64,000 nt of DNA from Lujinxingiaceae bacterium (GTDB lineage Bacteria > Myxococcota_A > Bradymonadia > Bradymonadales > Bradymonadaceae). Below the pieces are notes generated by a model. That model was given only the letters and a program-made list of their open reading frames with translations, searched no databases and was not told the DNA's origin. The stretch is taken from the NCBI GenBank assembly GCA_013697635.1, contig JACCWM010000211.1:108857-172856 (forward strand), given 5' to 3'. This document shows, one piece after another, positions 17,198 to 25,492 of the stretch (position 1 is the stretch's first letter; every line of letters begins with the position of its first letter). The position numbers were made by a program, and so were the translations under genes.

Positions 17198-18459
17198 AGA
17201 TTCTGATCACCAATACGGTCGTTCTCAACGGCGGTGACGCCGCCATCTTGCAGTCGATCATGGAGGTACTTCGAAAGGAATTTGGCGAAGATACGCGCTT
17301 TGTCGTGTTCGACAGTCAGCCCGAAGTTGCCCAGCGTTACTATCCCGAGATCGACTTTCGAAAGCTGCTCTACTACCGCGCCGGCTGGGCGCCGCGCGTT
17401 GCACGAAACGTGTTGCGCCCGGTGAACCTTCGCCGCTTTGCGCTGGCCGCACGGCTTCGACAGCGCGGACTCGAAGCTTTGGCGCGCGAGTTGCTGACCG
17501 ACGAGGAGCTTCGCGATCTCAAGGAGTACGAGACGGCCGACCTGATCGTGAGCACCGGGGGCACCTATTTGGTCGAGAACTACGACTTGATGCATCGGGT
17601 TTTCGATTTCGAGATTGCGTTGATCACGGGTAGGCCGCTGGTTTTTTATACGCAGTCGTTGGGCCCCTTCAAGAACAAGGCAAACCGGCGCACGCTGGCG
17701 CGCATTTTCAATCGGGCCAGCCTCGTCTTGCTTCGCGACGAGCTCTCCAGACGCCATTTGCTCGAGATCGGCGTAGCGGCGAACAAACTTCATGTGAGCG
17801 CCGACGCCGTCTTTGCGCTCGCTGACCCGCATCGAAAGCCCAGGCGCGCGTCCAAACCGAGCGCGAAGCGTCCTTTGCGCGTGGCGATCTCTGTGCGTGA
17901 TTGGGTTCATTTCGTGGGCACTGACCGCGAGCAGGGCATGGCGAACTATCGTGAGGCGCTGGTCGCCGCCACGGCCTATCTTGTGCAAACCCATGGCGCC
18001 GAGGTGACCTATGTCTCGACCTGCCAGGGCATCGCCGAGTACTGGACTCACGATTCGCGCGTCGCCCATGCGATCGTCGATACGCTGGGGCCGACAACAC
18101 GCAGCAAGGTGATCGTCGACGAGGCGTTTCATACGCCCGAGCAGCTCGTAGAGCTGCTCTCAGGCTTCGATTTAGTGATCGCGACGCGCATGCACATGGC
18201 GATTTTGGCGCTGGTGGCGGGCACGCCCGTTTTGCCAATCGCCTACGAGTTCAAGACCGCCGAGCTCTTTGGGCGGCTGGGTTCGGGGCGCTGGATTCAA
18301 GACATCAACACGATCGAGGCCGACGAGTTCGTCGAATTGCTCGCTGCACTGCTCGCGTCGCTCAAGGACGTTCGCGAGACCCAACTCGAGGGCGTCGTTG
18401 ACGAGCATGCGCGCGCCATGGACGCCGCGCGTCACGTGCGCGCAGCAATCGCCCACTGA
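17194..18459 (+). CDS. Polysaccharide pyruvyl transferase family protein
   Basis: A 421-residue soluble protein beginning MKILITNTVVLNGGDAAIL, the family's N-terminal strand with the NxGD motif. Further marks are VSTGGTYLVENY, YTQSLGPFKNKANR and the C-terminal VIATRMHMAILALVAGTPV, all characteristic of the polysaccharide pyruvyl transferase superfamily (GT-B-like fold). Members add 4,6- or similar ketal pyruvate from phosphoenolpyruvate to sugars, but some are glycosyltransferase-like, so the exact reaction is not certain. It overlaps the flippase by 4 bases and is followed 12 bases later by a glycosyltransferase, forming a tight operon. Confidence 0.85.
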   Translation: MKILITNTVVLNGGDAAILQSIMEVLRKEFGEDTRFVVFDSQPEVAQRYYPEIDFRKLLYYRAGWAPRVARNVLRPVNLRRFALAARLRQRGLEALARELLTDEELRDLKEYETADLIVSTGGTYLVENYDLMHRVFDFEIALITGRPLVFYTQSLGPFKNKANRRTLARIFNRASLVLLRDELSRRHLLEIGVAANKLHVSADAVFALADPHRKPRRASKPSAKRPLRVAISVRDWVHFVGTDREQGMANYREALVAATAYLVQTHGAEVTYVSTCQGIAEYWTHDSRVAHAIVDTLGPTTRSKVIVDEAFHTPEQLVELLSGFDLVIATRMHMAILALVAGTPVLPIAYEFKTAELFGRLGSGRWIQDINTIEADEFVELLAALLASLKDVRETQLEGVVDEHARAMDAARHVRAAIAH

Positions 18460-18471
18460 GGAGCTCGCCAG

Positions 18472-19677
18472 ATGCGTATTGCCTTCATTGCGGGAGCTTT
18501 TCCCAACCTTTCCCAGACCTTTGTGCTCAACCAGATCACGGGCTTGATCGAGCGCGGCCATGAAGTCGATATTCTTGCGAGCCGACCGCCAAAAGGCGGT
18601 AAGGAGCACCCGGACGTCGAGGCCTACGGGTTGATGGCACATACCTACTACTGGCCCAAGCCCTCGGCCTTTTTGGGCGCGCTCGCGCGGCACCCGGCCC
18701 AAACGTTGTCGATGATCGCCACCTCCGTGCTCGCTGCCAGCGCTTGTGGGGAGCCTTGGTCGCTGGAGCTGGTGCTCAAAGGCATTCTTGCTGGCGAGCG
18801 TGGGCGCTATGACATTGTGCTCGCCCATTTTGGTAACCTCGGCCGCGAGGCGCAGATGCTGCGCGACATGGGTGCGCTCGATGCGCGTTTGGTCACCGTT
18901 TTTCATGGCTACGACATGAGCGTCTTTCCACGCGAGAAGGGCCCGCGCGTCTACGATCGGCTCTTCGGCCACGGCGAACTGTTCTTGCCGATCAGTGAGC
19001 ATTGGCGTGCGTTACTTGTGGAAATGGGTGCGCCCGAGCGGCGCCTTGGCGTGCATCGCATGGGCATCGATTGCAAGCGATTCGCCTTTGCCGAGCGCGC
19101 GCCTGATGCCGATGGAATCGTCCGCATCGTGACGATCGGCCGGCTGGTCGAGAAGAAGGGCGTTGAGTACGCGATTCGCGCAATCGCACAGCTTGTCGAG
19201 CACCACCAAAACATTGAATACGTCGTCGTAGGCGACGGCCCGCTCAACGACGGCTTGCAGGCGCTGATCGACGAACTCGACGTCGGCAAATTCGTAAGGC
19301 TTGTGGGTTGGATGGGACAAGGCGAAATCGTGGCCTTGCTTGCAAGCCAACATCTCTTGCTTGCGCCAAGCGTGACGGCGGCCAACGGAGACAAAGAAGG
19401 CATCCCGGTGGTTTTGATGGAGGCGATGGCGATGGGATTGCCGGTGGTCAGCACCTTGCACAGCGGGATCGCCGAGCTGGTCGAAGACGGCATGTCCGGC
19501 TATCTCGTGGCTGAGCGCGATGTTGACGCGCTTGCCGAGAGGCTCGAGGCGCTTGTGTGTGACCCCGCCAGGTGGCCGGCGATGGGCCGGGCGGGGCGGG
19601 CCATGGTCGAGCGCGAGTTTGACGTCGAGGTGTTAAACGATCGGCTCGATGCCCTTTTGCAGACGCTCGTCTCCTGA
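18472..19677 (+). CDS. Glycosyltransferase family 4 (WcaL/AmsK-like)
   Basis: A 401-residue GT-B glycosyltransferase. The N-terminus MRIAFIAGAFPNLSQTFV is typical of colanic-acid WcaL/AmsK-like enzymes. The C-terminal GT1 domain includes VTIGRLVEKKGVEYAI, VVGDGP and the donor-binding EGIPVVLMEAMAMGLPVV with a conserved Glu pair. It should transfer a sugar from a nucleotide donor to the lipid-linked repeat unit on the cytosolic face. It is the last gene of the three-gene plus-strand operon and is convergent with the next gene, 11 bases away. Confidence 0.88.
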   Translation: MRIAFIAGAFPNLSQTFVLNQITGLIERGHEVDILASRPPKGGKEHPDVEAYGLMAHTYYWPKPSAFLGALARHPAQTLSMIATSVLAASACGEPWSLELVLKGILAGERGRYDIVLAHFGNLGREAQMLRDMGALDARLVTVFHGYDMSVFPREKGPRVYDRLFGHGELFLPISEHWRALLVEMGAPERRLGVHRMGIDCKRFAFAERAPDADGIVRIVTIGRLVEKKGVEYAIRAIAQLVEHHQNIEYVVVGDGPLNDGLQALIDELDVGKFVRLVGWMGQGEIVALLASQHLLLAPSVTAANGDKEGIPVVLMEAMAMGLPVVSTLHSGIAELVEDGMSGYLVAERDVDALAERLEALVCDPARWPAMGRAGRAMVEREFDVEVLNDRLDALLQTLVS

Positions 19678-19688
19678 GGATGCCTCGA

Positions 19689-20768
19689 TCAATCCGGCTC
19701 CACGTGCTCGACGATGGAGACCGACTCCGCGCGTCTGATTTCGCGCTGGTTGTGGCGCGCAGCGAGCGCAAGGATTGGCCCGACCAACATCACAGGTTGC
19801 GCGACGGCGAGGGCTGCATTGACCACCGGCGCAGCGATCTTGGCCAAGCGCGTCGGTGCGCCGGCTACCGCCTCGCTTGGTGACGTGCGCAAATGCTCGA
19901 CGATTCGCCAGAAGCGAAGTGGCGCATCACGCACTACCTCGAGGGCGAGCGCGTCAGGCAAATTCCACCACGACTCGCCGCAAACTCCCGTGAGCCCGTT
20001 GGTGATCACCTCGCAGCCCAAAAAACGCGCTTCGAGCGGCAGACGGCCGGCCGGCTCCGGGCTTTGTGGCAAGAAGACCAGACGCTTGCTGCGAGCGAGC
20101 ACGTCGAGCACCTCGCCAGGGCTCAAGTCTTTGATAACGTGGGGTGAAATTCCTATTGTCTGGCAATGCTCGAGCGCAGGCTCATAGCCCTTGATGCGAT
20201 TCTTGGAGAAGACGACGGCCGCTTCGATGTCCTTCTCATAAGGTTGCTCGCGGTATGAGTCGACGCGGCGAAAAAAGTCGCGGTTCATCAAAGACGAGCC
20301 GAGCACCATCGGGCGGCGTGCCTCGAAGAGCGGATTGGCTTTATAGATGGCGAGCTGGCGGTGCGTGAGGAAAATCGAGCCCAGCGCGCGTGCATACAGT
20401 CCCGACAAATGCGGATGCGGGCAGATGCAGCGGTTGAGGCGTTGGTGCATCGCCTCGCTCGATGAGGGGAAGTTGCCGCTCCACTGGCAGATGCGAAGAT
20501 CATGCTCGAAGAAGACGTGGCGGCCGAGCCTGCAAAGCTCGACGCTGAGCGGGTGATCGCCGCGCTGCAGATTTCCTAGCACGTGTATGTCGAACTCGGC
20601 GAGGTGGCGCACCTTGAAGTCGGCGCTTCGGGCGAGCTCAACGGGCCAGGGACAGGCCTCGATCGCCGCTTCATCGGTGAGCTCGGCGCCGCCTGGATAG
20701 CCTTCGCCGGCGGTGCGGGCGACGTCGCTGAATTGGTCAGCCAGAAACAATATGCGTGGTGTGGACAC
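19689..20768 (-). CDS. Putative glycosyltransferase, GT-B-like
   Basis: A 359-residue protein with a Rossmann-type start (RILFLADQFSD) and GGAELTD near residue 27, as in GT4 enzymes that bind donor near a GGAE loop. The C-terminal half has RLVFLPQSPEPAGRLPLEARFLGCEVI, a degenerate donor-binding segment in which a Glu follows Leu as in EGxxLxxLEA motifs. It is shorter and more divergent than its neighbours, so donor and acceptor are unknown. Translation starts at GTG, which overlaps the upstream TAG by one base (TAGTG), so it is coupled to the GT4 gene at 20768-21973. Confidence 0.65.
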   Translation of the reverse strand: MSTPRILFLADQFSDVARTAGEGYPGGAELTDEAAIEACPWPVELARSADFKVRHLAEFDIHVLGNLQRGDHPLSVELCRLGRHVFFEHDLRICQWSGNFPSSSEAMHQRLNRCICPHPHLSGLYARALGSIFLTHRQLAIYKANPLFEARRPMVLGSSLMNRDFFRRVDSYREQPYEKDIEAAVVFSKNRIKGYEPALEHCQTIGISPHVIKDLSPGEVLDVLARSKRLVFLPQSPEPAGRLPLEARFLGCEVITNGLTGVCGESWWNLPDALALEVVRDAPLRFWRIVEHLRTSPSEAVAGAPTRLAKIAAPVVNAALAVAQPVMLVGPILALAARHNQREIRRAESVSIVEHVEPD

Positions 20769-21973
20769 TAGTCTCCTTCGCTCAATACTTCGCGGTAAAC
20801 GGCCAAGGTCTCACGAGCACAGCGTTGCCAGGAGAACTCTTTTGCTCGCGCAAGGCCATCGGCGCTGAGCTTTGCCCGCAGTAATTCGTCCGTGGCCAGG
20901 CGTGCTACGCCTGCGCCGATTTCCTGGGCGCTGGTCGGATCGACGAGTAGCCCGGCCTTGCCAACGACCTCAGGCAAGCTGCTCGTATTGCTCGCGATGA
21001 CCGGACAACCAAGCGCCATCGCTTCGAGCGCTTGCAGGCCAAAGCCCTCGGCCAGCGAGGGGTAGACGAAGCACATCGCCAGCGCGTAGAGGGCCGCCAG
21101 ATCCTGGTCATCAACAAAGCCGAGCCAGCGCACGCGCTCAAGCACGCCGTGCTCTCGCGCGACGGCCTGAAGTGATTGGCGGGTGGCCTCGTCGATGCTG
21201 CCTGCTAAAACGAGGTCAACGCCTTGGAAGCGTGCCAGGCACGCGATCAAGGTGTTGATATTCTTGCGATAATCAAAGCCGCCGATGTAGAGGGCGAACA
21301 CGCCCGGCAGGTTCAGGCGGCGGCGAACGTCGTCGAGATGTTCGATGTTATGGACGGGCTTGAACTGGGTGTGGTCGATGCCGTTGTGGACCACGCGCAC
21401 GCGCGAGTCGGGCACACCGAGGCGCTCGACGATGGTGTGGCGCGTAGCCTCGCTGATCGCGATGATGCGGTCGAGGCGCGTCCAACGTCTTTGAAGTTGC
21501 ATCCAGGTGTAATAGGCCCGCCAGTAGAGGTGGCCGCGGCCCATGTACTGGGCGGGATAGAGCAGGGGGATGATGTCGTGGCAGGTCAATACCGTGCGAA
21601 AACCGCGTCCGATCGGCGCGGCCCAGGGTTCGGTGGCATGGTAGAGACGCGCTCCGGTGGACTGCACCTCGCCCGACAAGAGTGCCTCGTTGAGCGCAAA
21701 GCGAGTTAGGTGCGTGGTCTTTGGTCGGTGCAACGACCACTGCTCAAGCTGGCCGGTGCCAGGTAGTGCAGGCTTGGAAGCGTCTTGCACGAGGCGTAAG
21801 GCCGCCAGATCGACGTCGAGCTCGCCTAATCGAGCGAGCTCCTCGAAGCCACCGAGTAGGCCGCTGACATAGCGTCCGATGCCGCGGTCGCGGTGGCCGG
21901 TATCGAGCGCTGTGGCGTCCACCACGGCGCGACCCTCGCGGTTTTTTCCGGTTGTTGAGATGCCGAACATCAC
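20768..21973 (-). CDS. Glycosyltransferase family 4
   Basis: A 401-residue GT4 enzyme resembling WbaZ/MtfB-like mannosyltransferases. It has GIGRYVSGLL near the N-terminus, IIAISEATRHTIVERLGVP and VRVVHNGID in the middle, LYIGGFDYRKNINTLI, and the donor site YPSLAEGFGLQALEAMALG with the conserved EX7E pattern. It would add a hexose to the growing repeat unit. It is the first gene of a two-gene minus-strand operon that is convergent with the 15.6-19.7 kb operon; together they form polysaccharide locus A. Confidence 0.88.
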   Translation of the reverse strand: MMFGISTTGKNREGRAVVDATALDTGHRDRGIGRYVSGLLGGFEELARLGELDVDLAALRLVQDASKPALPGTGQLEQWSLHRPKTTHLTRFALNEALLSGEVQSTGARLYHATEPWAAPIGRGFRTVLTCHDIIPLLYPAQYMGRGHLYWRAYYTWMQLQRRWTRLDRIIAISEATRHTIVERLGVPDSRVRVVHNGIDHTQFKPVHNIEHLDDVRRRLNLPGVFALYIGGFDYRKNINTLIACLARFQGVDLVLAGSIDEATRQSLQAVAREHGVLERVRWLGFVDDQDLAALYALAMCFVYPSLAEGFGLQALEAMALGCPVIASNTSSLPEVVGKAGLLVDPTSAQEIGAGVARLATDELLRAKLSADGLARAKEFSWQRCARETLAVYREVLSEGD

Positions 21974-22295
21974 GCTGTCTCGTCAAATGCGCATACAAGC
22001 TGAGCTGCAGCGCGATCCGTGCGCAGCTATAGCACGTTTGCAAAGGCGATTGTAAGACGCAGTCTAAGGTCGGCTTCCCCGGAAGTCGGCTGCCCTGAGG
22101 CCCCGGCGATCGAGACCGTTGCAGGCAGAGCGCGTCTTCATCTCTTTTTTTGCAGCTTTCGACTTGACCTGCTGAACAAGTGTTTAATATGGCAGGCTCG
22201 GTGGCTGTAGAACAGTGACGAAATCCTGACGAGCTCTTGCCGCGCTGCTGTATGCGTGGGCGTGTCATGCTCTTGAATCCTTTGAGAGATTGGCC
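21974..22295. other. Divergent intergenic region with REP-like hairpins
   Basis: 322 bp lie between the divergent starts of the GT4 gene and the transposase gene. Besides the REP-like copy at 22086-22108 it holds a second small palindrome, CTTC-CCCG-GAAG, at about 22074-22085. The rest is visibly less GC-rich than the surroundings. No coding frame or recognisable promoter stands out. Confidence 0.5.
22086..22108 (-). repeat. REP-like repeat, copy C (upstream of RAYT gene)
   Basis: The reverse complement begins CGCCGGGGCCTCAGGG and ends GCCGA; it equals the sequence at 23260-23282 except for one base. The two copies face each other in inverted orientation on either side of the transposase gene. 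Confidence 0.72.
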
Positions 22296-23231
22296 ATGGC
22301 TCACGGCTTGCGCATTCAGAAATCTGATTCTATCTACTTTGTGACCAACCGGTGCAACAACGAGATGCACATGCTGCGGCCCGGCCCGGCGGTCAACGCG
22401 ATCATCGTGGGCTGTCTGGCGCGCGCCGTGGTCAAGCATGGCATCGCGATGATCGGTTTTGTTTTCATGGGCAACCACTTCCACCTGCTCTTTCGCGCGC
22501 CCGGGTTGAACATGGGCGAGTTCATGCGCGATTTTGAGTCATGGCTGGCGATCAAGTTGCAGCGGCACTGGAAGACGCAAAGCAAGCTCTTTTCTCGTCG
22601 CTACAGCGCGGTGGACATCCTCGACGATGCCTCGGCCTTCGACAAGCTCATCTACCTGTTGGCCAATCCCTGCGCCTCGGATCTGGTCGAGCGGCCCGAG
22701 CAGTATCCGGGTCTCTCGTCTTTGTCCTACCACCTCGACAGTCAGCCCGTTTGCGGGCGCTGGATCGAGCAGGAGAAGCTCACGCGCAACCGCAAGCGCA
22801 ACGCCCACTACGACGAGGAGAACGCCGCCACCTACCACAGCTTCGCGCTTATGCCTTTGCCCTCGATGGCCCAAAAGAGCGCAAGCGAGCGCGCCGCCTT
22901 GATCACCCACGCACTGGGCGAGACATGCGCAAAGCTCAAGCACAGACGGGGCAACAAGCGCGTCGTCGGCGCCCGTCGGCTGCAGGCCATCAACCCCTTT
23001 AGCCGGCCCAAAGACCCCAAATTTTCGTCCTGTCCCGCCTGCCTGAGCACGCTGGCCTCGAAGATAGCCGAGCACCTCGAGCACCGCGAGCGGGTGACGC
23101 AAAGCTACTACCGCGCGCGCAGCCACGAGCGCGACCCGCGGCGCACAACACCGGCCAAATACCCACCGGGCACGACGCCCCCGGGCCACCAGCGCTGTGT
23201 GCCGTACCCGACGCCGGCCAAAGTCGCTTGA
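22296..23231 (+). mobile_element. REP-associated tyrosine transposase (RAYT, Y1/HUH family)
   Basis: This gene encodes a 311-residue protein of the IS200-like Y1 transposase superfamily. The metal-binding HUH motif is HFH in GNHFHLLFR (about residue 68), and the core strands YFVTNRCNNEMHML and GIAMIGFVFMGNH precede it. The family nicks single-stranded DNA with a Tyr nucleophile; candidates lie around residues 125-140 (DKLIYLLANP). A basic C-terminal extension (about residues 160-311) is unlike minimal IS200 TnpA. The gene stands alone without insertion-sequence ends but is flanked by inverted REP-like palindromes, the hallmark of domesticated RAYTs. The ATG at 22296 is preferred over a TTG six bases earlier. 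Confidence 0.82.
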
Positions 23232-23259
23232 ACGGGCAAAATCGTCGTGGTTGCTCAGG

Positions 23260-23284
23260 CGCCGGGGCCTCAGGGGAGCCGACC
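23260..23284 (+). repeat. REP-like repeat, copy D (downstream of RAYT gene)
   Basis: The element begins CGCCGGGGCCTCAGGG and ends GCCGACC. It starts 28 bases after the transposase stop, is the inverted partner of 22086-22108 (one mismatch in 23), and shares the core CCTCAGGGG-A-CCGAC with the copies near 8.7 and 14.5 kb. Confidence 0.72.
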
Positions 23285-23290
23285 TAGCTG

Positions 23291-24865
23291 TTAAACAGGG
23301 ATGTTGCCGTTTCTTTTGGGTGGGGTCCACTCACGCTTGTTGAGCAGGACGCGCAGGTGGCGGTAGAGCTTTCGGCGGGTTTCGTGGGGCTCGATGACGG
23401 CGTCGAGGTAGCCGCGTTGGGCGGCGATGTTGGGGTTTAGGAACTTCTGCTCGTAGGCGTCTTTGAGTTCGGAGGCTTTGGCGGCGGGGTCGGCGGCGGC
23501 TTGGATTTCGCGGTGGTTGAGCACCTCGACGGCGCCGTTTGCGCCCATGACGGCGATCTCGGCGCGTGGCCAGGCGAGGTTGACGTCGCCGCCGACGTGT
23601 TGGGAGCTCATGACGATGTAGGCGCCGCCATAGGCCTTTCGCAAGATCACCGAGAGCTTGGGCACGCGGGCCTCGCAGTAGGCGTAGAGCAGCTTGGCGC
23701 CGTGGTCGATGACGGCGCCATGCTCCTGGTGGCGGCCGGGCAAGAAGCCGGGCACGTCGACGAGGCTGACGAGCGGGATGTCGAAGGCGTTGCAGGTGCG
23801 GATAAAGCGCGCTGCCTTGCGGCTGGCGTCGATGTCGAGCACGCCGGCCAAGACGGCCGGCTGGTTGGCGACCAGGCCTATTACATGGCCGCCGAGGCGG
23901 CCAAAGCCGACGACGATGTTGCGCGCCCAGTTGGCATGCACCTCCATGAAGCTTGCGGCGTCAACCACAAGCTCGATGACGCCGCGCACGTCGTAGGGCT
24001 TTCGCGGGTCGGCGGGCACGATGTCGTGAAACTCAGGGTTCATGCGGTCAACCGGATCGGTCGACTCGACAAAGGGCGGCGCTTCGCGGTTGTTCGAGGG
24101 CAGGTAGCCGAGCAATTTGCGGATCTGGTCGATCGCCTCGAGATCGTCCTTCCAGATGAAGTGACTGACGCCGGTTAGCTGGGCGTGAGTCGTCGCACCT
24201 CCGAGCTCTTCGACAGTGACATCCTCAAAAGTCACCGTCTTGACCACCTTGGGTCCCGTCAGAAACATGAAGCTCGATGCGTCGACCATGCCCACAAAAT
24301 CGGTCAGCGCCGGCGAGTACACCGCGCCGCCGGCGCAAGGGCCGGCGATCAGGCTGATCTGGGGGATCATGCCCGAGGCGGCGACGTTTCGTCGAAAGAT
24401 CTCGCCGTAGCCGCCTAGCGCATCGACACCCTCTTGGATGCGCGCGCCACCGGAGTCGTTGATCGCGACCAGCGGCGCACCGGCTCTGAGCGCCAGATCT
24501 TGAAGCCGCGCAATCTTCATCGCGTGCGCCTGACCGAGGCTTCCGCCAAGCACCGTGCGGTCTTGGGCGAACGCAAAGACCGGGCGGCCATCGACCAGTC
24601 CGCTGGCCGTGACGACACCGTCGCCGGCAATGCGCTTTTTCTCCAGCCCGAAGTCCGTGCTTCGATGCAACACTTCGGCCCCGATCTCCTCCAGAGATCC
24701 GCTGTCAAAGAGGTGCTCGAGGCGCGCATGAGCGACGCTTATCTTGCGCGCATCGGCTACCACCTGCGCGCGTGCTGACGGCGGCGCTGCAAGCGCTGCT
24801 GCACCATCAGAGCCCGCGTCGGCTAATCGGACGGCGAGCTCTTCAACGGCGGATTGGTCGTGCAT
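23291..24865 (-). CDS. Acyl-CoA carboxylase carboxyltransferase (beta) subunit, predicted acetyl-CoA type
   Basis: A 524-residue carboxyltransferase of the PccB/AccD5 family with both crotonase-like halves. The N-terminal half has NDSGGARIQEGV and GPCAGGAVYSPALTDF; the C-terminal half has DVPGFLPG, RKAYGGAYIVMSSQHVGGD and the C-terminus ending NIPV as in propionyl-CoA carboxylases. It moves CO2 from carboxybiotin to an acyl-CoA. At the known specificity position PCC enzymes have Asp (GGAYDVM); here it is Ile417, the acetyl-CoA type, so malonyl-CoA is the likely product. AAGGA precedes the ATG at 24865. It is third in the operon after the megasynthase and the biotin carrier; no biotin carboxylase is nearby. 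Confidence 0.88.
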   Translation of the reverse strand: MHDQSAVEELAVRLADAGSDGAAALAAPPSARAQVVADARKISVAHARLEHLFDSGSLEEIGAEVLHRSTDFGLEKKRIAGDGVVTASGLVDGRPVFAFAQDRTVLGGSLGQAHAMKIARLQDLALRAGAPLVAINDSGGARIQEGVDALGGYGEIFRRNVAASGMIPQISLIAGPCAGGAVYSPALTDFVGMVDASSFMFLTGPKVVKTVTFEDVTVEELGGATTHAQLTGVSHFIWKDDLEAIDQIRKLLGYLPSNNREAPPFVESTDPVDRMNPEFHDIVPADPRKPYDVRGVIELVVDAASFMEVHANWARNIVVGFGRLGGHVIGLVANQPAVLAGVLDIDASRKAARFIRTCNAFDIPLVSLVDVPGFLPGRHQEHGAVIDHGAKLLYAYCEARVPKLSVILRKAYGGAYIVMSSQHVGGDVNLAWPRAEIAVMGANGAVEVLNHREIQAAADPAAKASELKDAYEQKFLNPNIAAQRGYLDAVIEPHETRRKLYRHLRVLLNKREWTPPKRNGNIPV

Positions 24866-24936
24866 AGGATTCCTTAAAAATAGAGTCAATACAATGTGTT
24901 GTGCGGGCTCAGGACCCGACGCAAGTCCTTGAACGT

Positions 24937-25464
24937 TTACTCGACGCGCAACAACTCTTCGCCCACGAACACCGTCTGTCCAGCGCGCGCACCGATCGCT
25001 TTAACCGTGCCGCTTCGCCAGGCCGAGAGCGTGTTCTCCATCTTCATCGCTTCGATGACGACCAGCGGCGCGCCGGCCAAGACACGTTGGCCAGCCTCGA
25101 CCAGGACCTCGAGCACGATACCGGTGATGGGCGAGCGCAGACTGGGCAAAAGCGTGGTGCCCGATGGCGCACTGCCCGCCTCGAGCATGCCCGCCTCGAG
25201 CACGGCGTGTCCGGCGCGAGCGACCGCGATGGCCTTGGAGACGCCAGCCTCGACCAGACAGGGCCCGCCGCTCGTGGTCTCGAGGCGAAAGATGCGCTGC
25301 TCACCATCGACGATCACGATCAATTCGCCGGCCGCCGTGCGCCCGCGCAGCTCGAGCGAGAGCGCGCGGCCCGTGCAAAGTTCGGCACGCCAAACGCCAC
25401 GTTGCTGCTCGTTCAACTGCACGCGGTATTCGCCCGCGTCGTCAACCTTTACCAGGTAGTCCAT
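24937..25464 (-). CDS. Biotin carboxyl carrier protein (biotinyl domain protein)
   Basis: A 175-residue protein whose last about 70 residues form a biotinyl/lipoyl domain: LRSPITGIVLEVLVEAGQRV, then the biotin attachment motif EAMKM with Lys141, then a mirrored strand set ending VGEELLRVE. The N-terminal 95 residues resemble the beta-rich region (DUF2118-like) in front of the carrier domain in acyl-CoA carboxylase alpha chains and in glutaconyl-CoA decarboxylase gamma. It would carry CO2 from a biotin carboxylase to the carboxyltransferase encoded next. ATG at 25464 is chosen; a TTG three codons earlier is possible. It follows the megasynthase stop by 28 bases, so the genes are likely co-transcribed. 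Confidence 0.87.
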   Translation of the reverse strand: MDYLVKVDDAGEYRVQLNEQQRGVWRAELCTGRALSLELRGRTAAGELIVIVDGEQRIFRLETTSGGPCLVEAGVSKAIAVARAGHAVLEAGMLEAGSAPSGTTLLPSLRSPITGIVLEVLVEAGQRVLAGAPLVVIEAMKMENTLSAWRSGTVKAIGARAGQTVFVGEELLRVE

Positions 25465-25492
25465 ACTCTCCAAGCCTCGTTTATGCCCTCAT

